A DNA stretch of 64,000 nucleotides, from NCBI GenBank assembly GCA_020624805.1, contig JAHKVW010000006.1, forward strand, positions 47,661 to 111,660. The letters are read 5' to 3'. Every line of letters begins with the position of its first letter. Positions within the stretch are counted from its first letter, which is position 1. Position numbers and translations under genes: made by a program. The notes under the pieces were generated by a model. That model worked only from the letters and a program-made list of their open reading frames with translations, did no database searches and was not told where the DNA came from. The DNA comes from a bacterium. GTDB taxonomy: Bacteria > Bacillota > Clostridia > Oscillospirales > Acutalibacteraceae. Shown here piece by piece: positions 40,338-49,944 of this stretch.

Positions 40338-40899
40338 TCTGTCGGTAAAGGGAATGCGGTTTGTGCATTTTTCTCCACGGAAGAGCCCTGTGCAAACTGG
40401 GTTCTTCCAACCATAAAGGAGTGTTTTTGCAAATCGATTGCTATATCCTGTCGGTAAGGGCTGCGGTTCAAAACGGCAAGGAAATGGTTTTTCAGGCTGC
40501 ATACGAATCGCAGTCCACCCATATAAAATGAGAATGATCGGCAGTGTGATCTGCCGATATGTCGACCCACTGATCAACCATGCTGTTTTCCTACCCTTTA
40601 CGAACTCCCCTGTGATGCAGGGGAGTTTTTCTGTCTGTCGATATTTTGACCCGCGCCGATATTTTGAAAAAGCGGGACCCCCTTTTTGATAATGCTCCGA
40701 TCTGCGGCGCCGATTTTTCTTTTCATATTTGTTACGATTTTTATAAAAAAGGTTGTAATTTATCTATCCTTATGTTAAAATATTGAAGAATAGGGTCGGT
40801 AGCTATGCTTTTATCTGTGCAAGATATACAATTTCAGCATCGAATCTTTGTAGCCATAGCGATAAACCGATTAAATTTAATATGACAGGAGTTGAAATT

Positions 40900-42390
40900 A
40901 TGGCAAGAGTTTCCGGTGTGCTCATGCCCATCACCTCTTTACCGTCGCCGTACGGAATCGGCACCATCGGCAAAGAGGCGAGACAATTCGCGGACTTTTT
41001 GAAGTCCGCGGGACAGTCTGTCTGGCAGATCCTGCCCGTCGGACCCACCAGCTACGGAGACAGCCCCTATCAGAGTTTTTCTACTTATGCGGGCAATCCT
41101 TACATGATCGATCTTGACACGCTTGTCAAAGAGGGTCTTTTGACCAAGGCGCAGATCGAACAATTCTACTGGGGCAACAATGCGGAAGAGATCGACTACG
41201 GCGCGATCTATTACAGCCGCTTTGAGGTGCTGAAGATCGCTTATGAAAAGTTCCTGGAGGGCGATCGCAAGGCATTTAACTCCTTTAAGAGAAAAAATTC
41301 CAAGTGGATCAAGGACTATGCGTTGTATATGGCGGTCAAGAAGTATTTCGGCAACAAGGCATGGCCCGATTGGGACGATGAAGAGATCCGCGTTCGCAAT
41401 GAAGAAGCCATCGCTCGCTATACCCGCAAGTTCCGCAAGGAAATCGACTTCTGGAAATGGGTACAGTTCGAGTTCTATAAGCAGTGGGAGGATTTCCGCG
41501 CGTATGTCAACGGTCTGGGCATCAAGATCTTAGGCGATATGCCGATCTATGTCGCGATGGACTCCGCCGATACCTGGGCGAACCCCGAGGTGTTCTGGCT
41601 GGATGAGAATCTGGATCCCGTATGCGTCGCCGGCTGCCCGCCCGATTACTTCTCCGCGACCGGTCAGCTGTGGGGCAACCCGCTGTACGACTGGGATTAT
41701 CTGGAGGAGACCGGCTATGATTGGTGGATGGGCCGTATCGCCGCCGCCGACAAGCTCTTTGACATCACCCGTATCGACCACTTCCGCGCGTTCGACACCT
41801 ACTACGCCATCCCCTTCGGCTCCGAGAACGCCATCAACGGCGAGTGGATCGACGGCCCCGGCATCGACTTCTTCAACGTCATGCGTGAGAAGCTGGGCGA
41901 TATCCAGATCGTCGCCGAGGATCTGGGCGAGCTCTTCGACAGCGTGAAGGAGCTGCTCAAGGAGAGCGGTTATCCGGGCATGAAGGTGCTGGAATTCGCC
42001 TTTGCGGATGATGACGAAAATGACTTTTTGCCGCATAACTACACAGAGAACTGTGTCGTCTATACCGGTACCCATGACAACGATACCGTTATGGGCTGGT
42101 ACAGCCAGGTAAAAGGTTGGGAAAAAGAACATTGTGACAAATATCTCGGCATCCATCCGGGTGACGAAGTCAACTGGAAGTTCATTGAGGCGGCGTATAA
42201 GAGCGTCGCGAACTATGCGATCATCCAGATGCAGGATATCCTCGGACTGGGCAGCGAGGCGCGTATCAACGTACCGTCCACGCTGGGCAGTAACTGGGTA
42301 TGGCGCATGAAGGAAGGCGCCGCCACCAAGGAGATTGCCGATAGATTATATAACTTATCTAAAACTAATTCACGTTTGGAGGAAAAGTAA
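40900..42390 (+). CDS. malQ: 4-alpha-glucanotransferase
   Basis: SGVLMPITSLPSPYGIGTIG, SYGDSPYQSFSTYAGNPYMIDLD, GTHDNDTVMGW. Confidence 0.96.
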   Translation: MARVSGVLMPITSLPSPYGIGTIGKEARQFADFLKSAGQSVWQILPVGPTSYGDSPYQSFSTYAGNPYMIDLDTLVKEGLLTKAQIEQFYWGNNAEEIDYGAIYYSRFEVLKIAYEKFLEGDRKAFNSFKRKNSKWIKDYALYMAVKKYFGNKAWPDWDDEEIRVRNEEAIARYTRKFRKEIDFWKWVQFEFYKQWEDFRAYVNGLGIKILGDMPIYVAMDSADTWANPEVFWLDENLDPVCVAGCPPDYFSATGQLWGNPLYDWDYLEETGYDWWMGRIAAADKLFDITRIDHFRAFDTYYAIPFGSENAINGEWIDGPGIDFFNVMREKLGDIQIVAEDLGELFDSVKELLKESGYPGMKVLEFAFADDDENDFLPHNYTENCVVYTGTHDNDTVMGWYSQVKGWEKEHCDKYLGIHPGDEVNWKFIEAAYKSVANYAIIQMQDILGLGSEARINVPSTLGSNWVWRMKEGAATKEIADRLYNLSKTNSRLEEK

Positions 42391-42391
42391 A

Positions 42392-44746
42392 ATGAGCATT
42401 ACTATGGAACAGATTACCGAACTGTCGAGAAGTGCGTTTTGTACTGCGCCCAAGCATCTGACCACTCCGCAGCTCCACCTGGTCGTCGGTAAGGCGGTCA
42501 TGGGCGAGATCGCTCAGAACTGGTCACGCAGCAGAAAGAAGCATTCCGAGGGCCGCAGAGCCTACTACTTCTCCGCAGAATTCCTGATGGGTAGAATGAT
42601 CTACAACAACCTGTACTGTGCCGGTATCCTTGACGAGGTCAAGAGCCTGTTGAAGAGCAAGGGCATCGACATCAACCAGTTTGAAGAGATCGAAGACGCC
42701 GCTCTGGGTAACGGCGGTCTGGGCAGACTGGCTGCCTGCTTCCTCGATTCCGCGGCGACACAGGAGGTTCCGCTTGACGGCTATGGTATCTTCTATCGCT
42801 ACGGTCTGTTCAAGCAGCTGATCAAGGACGGCTATCAGGTAGAGGTCGCCGATGATTGGCTCAAGAATCCCGATCCGTGGTGCATCCGCCGCGACGATCA
42901 GTCCCAGATCGTTCAGTTCGCCGACAGCACCGTTGTCGCCGTTCCTTATGATATGGCGATCATCGGCTACGGCACCAAGAACATCAACACTCTGCGTCTG
43001 TGGCAGGCTGAGCCTGTCGAGGGCTTTGACTTCCTCGCGTTCAACGACGGCCGTTATGACGACGCTGTCAAGAACAAGAACAACTGCGAGAACATCTCCA
43101 AGGTTCTGTACCCCAACGACAACAGCTATGAGGGCAAGATCCTGCGCTTAAAGCAGCAGTACTTCTTCTCCTCCGCTTCTCTGCAGGATATCATCCGCAG
43201 ATATAAGAAGAAATATGACACCGACTTCTCTCATTTCGCGGAGATGACCACCATCCAGCTCAACGATACCCATCCGGTCGTATCCATCCCCGAGCTGATC
43301 CGTCTGCTCCAGAAAGAGGGCGTCGACTTTGATCAGGCGTTCGATATCGCGCAGAAGACCTTCAACTACACCAACCACACCGTTATGGCTGAGGCGCTGG
43401 AGAAGTGGGATACCGGTCTGATGAAGATGATCATCCCCGAGGTTTACGCCATCATCGAGCGCATCAACGAGCGTCAGTGGAACGACCTCAAGTACAAGGG
43501 CGTTGAAGAGCACAACATCAACGCGATGGGCATCATCCGCGACGGTAAGGTCCATATGGCAAGACTCGCGATGTATGTATCTTCCTATGTCAACGGCGTT
43601 GCGTGGATCCACACCGAGATCCTCAAGAACGACGTTCTCAAGGAGTGGTACTGGGTATATCCCGAGCGCTTCCAGAACAAGACCAACGGTATCACCCAGC
43701 GTCGCTGGCTCGGTCTGTGCAACCCCGAGCTCGCTTCCTTCATCACCGACCGCATCGGTTCCGGCTGGCTCAAGGATATGAGCAAGATGGAGAAGCTCGA
43801 CGCGCACATCAACCCCGATTCCGTCAAGGAATTCAATAAGATCAAATTGGCGAAGAAGAAACAGCTCGCTGCCTATGTCAAGAAGATGGACGGCGTTGAG
43901 ATCAACCCGAAGTTCATCTTTGACATCCAGGTCAAGCGTCTGCACGAGTATAAGCGTCAGCTGCTCAACGCGTTCTCGATCATGTGGATCTACTTCCGCA
44001 TCAAGAGCGGTCAGCTGCCCGACTTCCATCCGACCTGCTTCATCTTCGGCGCTAAGGCCGCTCCCGGTTATAAGAGAGCGAAAGCCATCATCAAGTATAT
44101 CAACGAGATCGCGAACCTCGTCAACAACGATCCCGACACCAAGGACAAGCTCCAGGTCGTATTCGTAAGCAACTACAACGTTTCTTACGCGGAGAAGCTG
44201 GTCGTAGCGGCGGATATCTCCGAGCAGACCTCCACCGCGGGTACAGAGGCTTCCGGTACCGGTAACATGAAGTTCATGTTCAACGGCGCTGTGACCCTCG
44301 GCACCTATGACGGCGCGAATGTTGAGATCGCGCAGCAGGCGGGTGAAGAGAACGAGTATATCTTCGGCGGCAGAGTCGAGGATATCGAGCGTCTCAAGAA
44401 GGAAGGCTACGACGCGAGAGCGCTGTATAACAGTAACCCGATGATCAAGCGTGTCGTAGACACTCTGATCGACGGCACCTTCTCCGACGGCGGCGCCACC
44501 GGCGAGGGCTCCTTCGCAGAGCTGCACAACGCGCTCATCAACGGCACCAACTGGCACCACGCCGACCATTACTTCCTGCTTTATGATCTGGAAGATTATG
44601 TCGCGAAGAAGCTGCAGGCGAACACCGATTATAAGGATCGTGTCGCCTTTGGTACCAAGTGCCTCAAGAACGTAGCGCACTGCGGCATCTTCAGCTCCGA
44701 CCGCACCATCCTCCAGTACGCTGAGGAGATCTGGAAAGTTAAATAA
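42392..44746 (+). CDS. glgP: Glycogen/starch/alpha-glucan phosphorylase
   Basis: YFSAEFLMGRMIYNNL, ALGNGGLGRLAACFLDS, TNGITQRRWL, EASGTGNMKFMFNGAVTLGTYDGANVEI. Confidence 0.97.
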   Translation: MSITMEQITELSRSAFCTAPKHLTTPQLHLVVGKAVMGEIAQNWSRSRKKHSEGRRAYYFSAEFLMGRMIYNNLYCAGILDEVKSLLKSKGIDINQFEEIEDAALGNGGLGRLAACFLDSAATQEVPLDGYGIFYRYGLFKQLIKDGYQVEVADDWLKNPDPWCIRRDDQSQIVQFADSTVVAVPYDMAIIGYGTKNINTLRLWQAEPVEGFDFLAFNDGRYDDAVKNKNNCENISKVLYPNDNSYEGKILRLKQQYFFSSASLQDIIRRYKKKYDTDFSHFAEMTTIQLNDTHPVVSIPELIRLLQKEGVDFDQAFDIAQKTFNYTNHTVMAEALEKWDTGLMKMIIPEVYAIIERINERQWNDLKYKGVEEHNINAMGIIRDGKVHMARLAMYVSSYVNGVAWIHTEILKNDVLKEWYWVYPERFQNKTNGITQRRWLGLCNPELASFITDRIGSGWLKDMSKMEKLDAHINPDSVKEFNKIKLAKKKQLAAYVKKMDGVEINPKFIFDIQVKRLHEYKRQLLNAFSIMWIYFRIKSGQLPDFHPTCFIFGAKAAPGYKRAKAIIKYINEIANLVNNDPDTKDKLQVVFVSNYNVSYAEKLVVAADISEQTSTAGTEASGTGNMKFMFNGAVTLGTYDGANVEIAQQAGEENEYIFGGRVEDIERLKKEGYDARALYNSNPMIKRVVDTLIDGTFSDGGATGEGSFAELHNALINGTNWHHADHYFLLYDLEDYVAKKLQANTDYKDRVAFGTKCLKNVAHCGIFSSDRTILQYAEEIWKVK

Positions 44747-44839
44747 GCATGCGCGCATGCACGCGTGCGTGTTTGTTCCGCCTTTTGCGAAAGTCATTTT
44801 TGCTGACGCTTTTTTAGCGGCGGGTCAAAAACAAAAACG

Positions 44840-44869
44840 AACTGCCCCGAGTAATCGGGGCAGTTTTTG
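44840..44869 (+). terminator. Terminator after glgP
   Basis: aactgccccgagtaatcggggcagttttt. Confidence 0.85.
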
Positions 44870-44899
44870 CATCTATCAGCGTATATTTTTGAAAAGAAC

Positions 44900-44930
44900 T
44901 TGACTTTTACCCTGCGTCAAAGTGTAATAT
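44900..44930 (+). promoter_or_regulatory. MerR-type promoter with 19-bp spacer and operator dyad
   Basis: TTGACT(44900-44905)-19 bp-TAATAT(44925-44930); dyad ACTTTTAC-cctgc-GTCAAAGT. Confidence 0.75.
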
Positions 44931-44952
44931 AAGGGAGAAATCAGGTGATGTT

Positions 44953-45822
44953 ATGAAAATCAAAACGGTTTGTGAGCGCACGGGGCTTTCCGATCGCGCA
45001 ATCCGCCTGTACATCGACAGCGGACTGCTCGCGCCCGATAAAACCGAAAACTACACCGGCAGACGTTCCTTTGACTTCTCTGATGGCGACGTCACCCGAC
45101 TTGACCAAATCGCCGTTCTGCGCGCGTCGGGCTTTTCGATCGCACAGATCAGAGAGGTGCAGGAGAATCCCGAACAAATCCCCGCCATCGTCGCCGAGGT
45201 GACCGAAAAGCAGGAAACGGAGCTGAGAAAAAGCGAAAAAGTGCTCGGCTCATTAAACGCGCTCAGCGAAAAGATCGGCTCGTTTGAAGAACTCGCCGAT
45301 TCGCTGGCGGATGATGAGCATCCCGAAGCGCCCTCTGAGGACAGCCGTATGCGGATCCGTTACCTGATCGCGCGGTTTATCGAGGGCGCGTACAGCAGCG
45401 CTGTCATTGACGGCATTGTTCGCACGGTCATCTTGATCGCTTTAGTCTTGTTTGGATATCACATTAAATTCGACAGCGACGGCGGCTATCTGTTTTCAGC
45501 GGGAATGTGGGTCGATCTCGCTGTGATCGCCGTCGCGGCAGGCGTTACCGCGCTTTCGGCGTGGTTCACCTTGCAGGATGATGACGCGGTGAATACGGCG
45601 GTCAAGCTGTTTTTGAGCAATCTTGTCGTCGCCGCCGCTGTCGGTGCGATGTTCCTCGTATGGCTGATCGCGCGGATCATCCTCTATCCCGTCCGCCCGA
45701 TCCCGAACTATGAGACCATCCATATCGCCGAGTTGTGGATCGGATTCATTCTCTTGTCGGCTGTTATCAGAATCATCATGCTGTGGACGGACTATAAAAG
45801 AAAAGTGAGGGCAAAGATATGA
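44953..45822 (+). CDS. MerR-family transcriptional regulator with C-terminal TM helices
   Basis: IKTVCERTGLSDRAIRLYIDSGLLAP; at least three hydrophobic segments. Confidence 0.88.
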   Translation: MKIKTVCERTGLSDRAIRLYIDSGLLAPDKTENYTGRRSFDFSDGDVTRLDQIAVLRASGFSIAQIREVQENPEQIPAIVAEVTEKQETELRKSEKVLGSLNALSEKIGSFEELADSLADDEHPEAPSEDSRMRIRYLIARFIEGAYSSAVIDGIVRTVILIALVLFGYHIKFDSDGGYLFSAGMWVDLAVIAVAAGVTALSAWFTLQDDDAVNTAVKLFLSNLVVAAAVGAMFLVWLIARIILYPVRPIPNYETIHIAELWIGFILLSAVIRIIMLWTDYKRKVRAKI

Positions 45823-46388
45823 AAAAGCTAATTTGCCTGCTCATGGCTGTAGTGTTGTTGCTGTCACTGACGGGGTGCAGCCGTAATAATACAGATATCG
45901 CTATTTACGAAAAAATTGCGGCAGAGGACAAGAATATGCCTGAACTCAGCGACTTGGGAGATTATATCTCCGTTAACACCCTGTATCATTACGGAATGAT
46001 ATTTATTTATGAATGGAATGCGTACAATCTGATCGTCGAGTATCGGGAAGAGGATTATAAAAACGCAAAAGCGAATGCACAGGAGAAATACACTTTTGAG
46101 ACGGAAGCGTTGAAGGGCGAGAGAAAAATTGGAAATGATGTTTGGGAGGACGTCAGCATTTCTCCCTCCTTTACGTTTGAGGGTTATCAGATGAATCTGC
46201 TGAAGCAGGGAGAGTTGTACTCCGAACGCTTTCCAAAGCTGATGTATTTTGTTGGCTTCAATGATGAGACCCATAAGATCGCCTATGTCTATTTTAGGGA
46301 TTTTGATTTGGATTCGGTCAGCTCTATGGAAGAGGTTTTGACCAATTTCTGTGGCTGGATGACAATGTCCCTAAAGAATATGCTGTAA
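45819..46388 (+). CDS. Putative lipoprotein, unknown function
   Basis: Lipobox LLLSLTGCS; 4-bp overlap with merR gene. Confidence 0.7.
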   Translation: MKKLICLLMAVVLLLSLTGCSRNNTDIAIYEKIAAEDKNMPELSDLGDYISVNTLYHYGMIFIYEWNAYNLIVEYREEDYKNAKANAQEKYTFETEALKGERKIGNDVWEDVSISPSFTFEGYQMNLLKQGELYSERFPKLMYFVGFNDETHKIAYVYFRDFDLDSVSSMEEVLTNFCGWMTMSLKNML

Positions 46389-46424
46389 ATCTTTGCCTTA
46401 ACGATAAGATGAAAGGATAACAAA

Positions 46425-47192
46425 ATGAAACGGAATAACATCCTCTCATATATCCTTTTCGCGCTGACGGCGCTGTTCCCGACGATGTATGTTCTCCGCC
46501 GCCTGTTCCTACCCCGCTATACCGTGCTGTTTGACGGATGGATGCTTTGTGCCGATGTGCTGCACATTATCCTGCTCGGCATGTGTATCACAATGCTGGT
46601 CTTTAAGGATAAGACAGTCGGCAGGGGGGCAAAGGTATTGCTGATCCTATCCATGATGCTCCTGCCTGTCGGCAGATTTCTGCTGGCTAAAATAACAGAG
46701 AAATTGCCTACAACATGGGAATCCCTGCTTTATTTGATATGTGTGGTCGTGTTAGTCATCACGGTGTGGTTCAATGTCAAGTCACCCTATCTAATGATCA
46801 TTGAATTCCTTGTGTTCAGTTTGGTGATGGGATGCAGTCTGTTTTTCAGCGGTGCTAACTATATATTTGCCTTCGAGAAGCTCGGTGACCTCGCCGATAT
46901 TCCGTCGCCTGACGAGATCCATCACCTCAGGGTGATCGAGTATGCGGATGACGACAACAGAGATTGGCAGCACAAGATCGTCTATTCCTATGACAGTACA
47001 CATAGCTTTTCGGTCGGAGTGTTGGAGTTCATGAAAGATTGGCGTGAGGTCGAAGATTTTTACGAGCAAAGCCCTCCGTTTGACGAAAATACGGATATCA
47101 CGTTCAATGATAACGGAACGATCACCGTAAAGGATAAGACCTATACCTATAACGGAGAGCGGGTCACCGAGCCACCTGAGCCGCCGCTGTAG
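46425..47192 (+). CDS. Hypothetical membrane protein
   Basis: Several hydrophobic segments; acidic C-terminal region. Confidence 0.65.
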   Translation: MKRNNILSYILFALTALFPTMYVLRRLFLPRYTVLFDGWMLCADVLHIILLGMCITMLVFKDKTVGRGAKVLLILSMMLLPVGRFLLAKITEKLPTTWESLLYLICVVVLVITVWFNVKSPYLMIIEFLVFSLVMGCSLFFSGANYIFAFEKLGDLADIPSPDEIHHLRVIEYADDDNRDWQHKIVYSYDSTHSFSVGVLEFMKDWREVEDFYEQSPPFDENTDITFNDNGTITVKDKTYTYNGERVTEPPEPPL

Positions 47193-47243
47193 GCTAAGAA
47201 CGCAGAAAACGCCCTTCCTTTCGGAGGGGCGTTGTTGATGATG

Positions 47244-47410
47244 AGCCTTCCCCTTGAGGGGAAGGTGGGCTTTTTGACTTTCAAAAGTCGAAAAGGTCGG
47301 ATGAGGTGGAGACGTTTCCGTTTCATGTTAAATATTGATGGAACTGAAAGGCTTCCACCTCATCTGTCTCGCTCAGTCGCTCGACACCTTCCCCTCAAGG
47401 GGAAGGCTTT
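47244..47410. repeat. Family A element
   Basis: agccttccccttgaggggaaggtgggc...ctcgctcagtcgctcgacaccttcccctcaaggggaaggctt. Confidence 0.85.
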
Positions 47411-47411
47411 T

Positions 47412-47840
47412 TTAAATCACATAATTATCCGCGGTTTCGGTTTGGGCGAGGTCGGCGATGGAAATGCCGTCAAAATATTTGTTGGTCATGTCATAAAAGC
47501 CCTGCCACATCTTCAGGGTGCGACATTCCGCGGCGCGGGGGCACGGATCCGCGTCGGGGGCTAAGCACGCGACAGGCGCGAGGTCGCCCTCGGTCAGGCG
47601 CAGTACCTCGCCGACAGGGTAATCCTCGGGCGAGCGGGTCAGCTTGTAACCGCCGCCCTTGCCGTGTACGCCCGCGATCAGCTTCGCCTTGGTCAGTGTC
47701 GGCACGATGCGCTCTAAATATTTCAACGACAGCTCCTGTCGCGCGGCGACGTCCTTCATCGGGATGTAGGAGCCGTTATTGTGTTCGGCAAGGTCGATCA
47801 GTACGCGCAGCGCGTAACGTCCTCTGGTAGATACTTTCAT
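47412..47840 (-). CDS. Rrf2-family (IscR/CymR-like) transcriptional regulator
   Basis: MKVSTRGRYALRVLIDLAEH, GKGGGYKLTRSP, Cys cluster CLAPDADPCPRAAEC. Confidence 0.92.
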   Translation of the reverse strand: MKVSTRGRYALRVLIDLAEHNNGSYIPMKDVAARQELSLKYLERIVPTLTKAKLIAGVHGKGGGYKLTRSPEDYPVGEVLRLTEGDLAPVACLAPDADPCPRAAECRTLKMWQGFYDMTNKYFDGISIADLAQTETADNYVI

Positions 47841-47911
47841 GCTTGTTCATCCTTTTCAAAACGGTCATTGCGAACCGCCTATAGGCGGTATAAATTTTAA
47901 CACCTTTATAC

Positions 47912-47950
47912 TATTATACCACAGGTTTGGTAGGTAAATCAAGTATATCT
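47912..47950 (-). promoter_or_regulatory. Promoter of rrf2 with candidate Rrf2 operator between -35 and -10
   Basis: Minus strand TTGATT-18 bp-TATAAT; spacer contains ACCTACCAAACCTGTGG (operator 47916-47935). Confidence 0.6.
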
Positions 47951-48002
47951 TTTGACTCTTTACACTTTTTCCGTTTTCATATATAATATGCGTATATTAT
48001 GC

Positions 48003-48109
48003 TGTCATTGCGGGGGACGCGATTTGCTGAGGTTGAGATTACCACGTCGGAACTTTGTTCCTCCTCGTAATGACAATTCGTATGCGTCCCGCGGCGATCT
48101 CAACCTATC
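48003..48109. repeat. Family D element containing a second, inverted family D element
   Basis: Outer gtcattgcgggggacgc...gcgtcccgcggcgatctcaacc; inner ttgagattaccacgtcgg...ctcgtaatgacaatt. Confidence 0.8.
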
Positions 48110-48124
48110 ACAAACGAGGTAACT

Positions 48125-49177
48125 ATGAAAGCACTGATTGCGATGAGCGGAGGCGTGGATTCCTCCGTAGCGGCATTATTGATGAGCGATTGTGAGCGGA
48201 TCGGCTGCACGATGCGCCTGTTTGATAAAGAAGACGATGATAATCCCAAGTCCTGCTGTTCTCTCAAAGAGGTCGAGGACGCGCGCGCGGTATGTCACCG
48301 CATCGGGATCCCGTATTATGTGTTCAATTTTACCGAGGATTTTGAAGAGAAGATCATCGGCAAATTCATCGATTGCTACCGCCGCGGCGTCACACCCAAT
48401 CCCTGTATCGACTGCAACCGCTATATGAAATTCGACAAGCTCCTGCTCCGTGCGCGGGAGCTGGGATGTGATCTGGTCGTGACGGGTCATTATGCCCGCG
48501 TCGAGGAAGAAAACGGAAAATATCTGCTGAAAAAGGCGCTCGACCCCGCCAAGGATCAGAGCTATGTGCTCTATTCGCTGACGCAGGAGCAGCTCCGTCA
48601 TATCCGATTCCCGCTCGGCGGATTGAGCAAGGACGAGGTGCGCCGTATCGCGCAGGAGCACGGCTTTGTCAATGCCAACAAGCCTGACAGTCAGGATATT
48701 TGCTTTGTCCCCGACGGCGACTATGCCGCCTTCATCGAGGAAAAATGCGGCGCCATGCCCACCGGCGATTTCGTCACGGTCGACGGCAAGGTGCTCGGAC
48801 AGCATAAGGGTATCTCGCACTACACCATCGGTCAGCGCAAGCACCTCGGCATCAGCGTCGGAGCGCCGATCTATGTGGTGAAGATCGACGCGGAGGACAA
48901 CAAGGTGGTGCTGGGTGATGAAAGTCATCTGTTCACCACGACGGCAACGGTGGAAGACTTCAACTGGATCGCGGGCGAGGTTCCGACCGAACCCGTGCGC
49001 TGTAAAGCAAAAACGCGTTACCGCCAAAAGGAACAGCCCGCCACGGTATATCCCAACGCGGACGGCAGTGTGACGGTGATCTTCGACGAGCCGATCCGTG
49101 CCATCACCCCGGGACAGGCATGTGTGCTGTACGACGGCGACGTGGTATTAGGCGGCGGCGTGATTATCAGTGGTTAG
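48125..49177 (+). CDS. mnmA: tRNA 2-thiouridine(34) synthase
   Basis: MSGGVDSSVAALLM, GVTPNPCIDCNRYMKF, KDQSYVLYSLTQEQL, SQDICFV, ISHYTIGQRKHLGI. Confidence 0.95.
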   Translation: MKALIAMSGGVDSSVAALLMSDCERIGCTMRLFDKEDDDNPKSCCSLKEVEDARAVCHRIGIPYYVFNFTEDFEEKIIGKFIDCYRRGVTPNPCIDCNRYMKFDKLLLRARELGCDLVVTGHYARVEEENGKYLLKKALDPAKDQSYVLYSLTQEQLRHIRFPLGGLSKDEVRRIAQEHGFVNANKPDSQDICFVPDGDYAAFIEEKCGAMPTGDFVTVDGKVLGQHKGISHYTIGQRKHLGISVGAPIYVVKIDAEDNKVVLGDESHLFTTTATVEDFNWIAGEVPTEPVRCKAKTRYRQKEQPATVYPNADGSVTVIFDEPIRAITPGQACVLYDGDVVLGGGVIISG

Positions 49178-49253
49178 TGATCAGTGACCAGTGATCAGTA
49201 ACCGGTAATTGCAAACAGATCATAAAGTATCAACTGACCACTGACCACTAATC
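49164..49253. repeat. Family F element overlapping the mnmA stop codon
   Basis: atcagtggttagtgatcagtgaccagtgatcagt ... caactgaccactgaccactaat. Confidence 0.75.
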
Positions 49254-49263
49254 CCTTTTCACT

Positions 49264-49293
49264 AAAAAAGAGCCTCATCCGAGGCTCTTTTTC
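49264..49293. terminator. Terminator between mnmA and convergent gene
   Basis: aaaaaagagcctcatccgaggctctttttc. Confidence 0.85.
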
Positions 49294-49829
49294 TATTTAT
49301 TCAGCATCCGCTTTTTGATATCCGCCTTATCGAACGCGGCGGCGATCAGGATAAAGATCAGCGCCGATGCGAGCGCCTGGATGCCGTTTTCCGGCATTTT
49401 CCATAATGCGTTGACCAGCGCGCTCTGGAAGCTGTCGCCCGCCAGAAGCTGACGGATCAGCTTGGAGAGAGAATAACCGACCACCGTGACCAGTCCCGAG
49501 GGAATGGTCATCAGGGCGTTGCGCTTGGTCAGCAGCTTGTTGTCCTTAGAACTGAAAAACACCGCGTTGAGCGCCTTGATGATGATGGTGTAAATGATGG
49601 TCTCGGGGTAGACGAGCAGGTCGGCGATACCGCCGCCGATCGCCGACGCCGCCACCGCGTAGGGCATCGGCAAAAAGCACGCCGTCAGATAGATCATCGA
49701 ATCACCGAGGTGGACATAGCCGCCGGTGGGAGTCTTGATTTGTACAAACGCGGTCATCACCGCGATCATTGCCGCAAACATCGCGGCGATCACAATGTGC
49801 AGGGTATGCGAAGAGTGTTTTGTGTTCAT
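49293..49829 (-). CDS. ECF-transporter S-component-like membrane protein
   Basis: MNTKHSSHTLHIVIAAMFAAMIAVMTAFVQIKTPTGGYVHLGDSMIYLTACFL. Confidence 0.8.
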   Translation of the reverse strand: MNTKHSSHTLHIVIAAMFAAMIAVMTAFVQIKTPTGGYVHLGDSMIYLTACFLPMPYAVAASAIGGGIADLLVYPETIIYTIIIKALNAVFFSSKDNKLLTKRNALMTIPSGLVTVVGYSLSKLIRQLLAGDSFQSALVNALWKMPENGIQALASALIFILIAAAFDKADIKKRMLNK

Positions 49830-49851
49830 ATCATATACCTTCATTCTATAT

Positions 49852-49896
49852 GGTTGAGATTGCCACACCGCCTGTTGGCGGCTCGCAATGACAAAT
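49852..49896 (-). repeat. Family D element
   Basis: ggttgagattgccacaccgcctgttggcggctcgcaatgacaaat. Confidence 0.75.
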
Positions 49897-49901
49897 GTAT
49901 G

Positions 49902-49937
49902 AAAACGGCTTCGGAAAGCCCCGAAGCCGTTTCTTTC
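49902..49937 (-). terminator. Terminator after cysK
   Basis: aaaacggcttcggaaagccccgaagccgtttctttc. Confidence 0.8.
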
Positions 49938-49944
49938 AATCATT

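Noticed and set aside
40783-40899. N-terminal extension of malQ in the ORF track
   Set aside because: ATG at 40900 has a good RBS (acaggagttgaaatt) and matches the conserved MalQ N-terminus
43148-44797. 549-aa minus-strand ORF opposite glgP
   Set aside because: Shadow ORF; glgP is unambiguous on the plus strand
47232-47564. Small ORFs in family A elements encoding similar peptides (SRKGRMRWRRFRFM.. and SRKGRMRWKRFRYM.. at 56321)
   Set aside because: Similarity follows from DNA-level repeat identity; no RBS, and reading frame is not preserved in the 17448 copy
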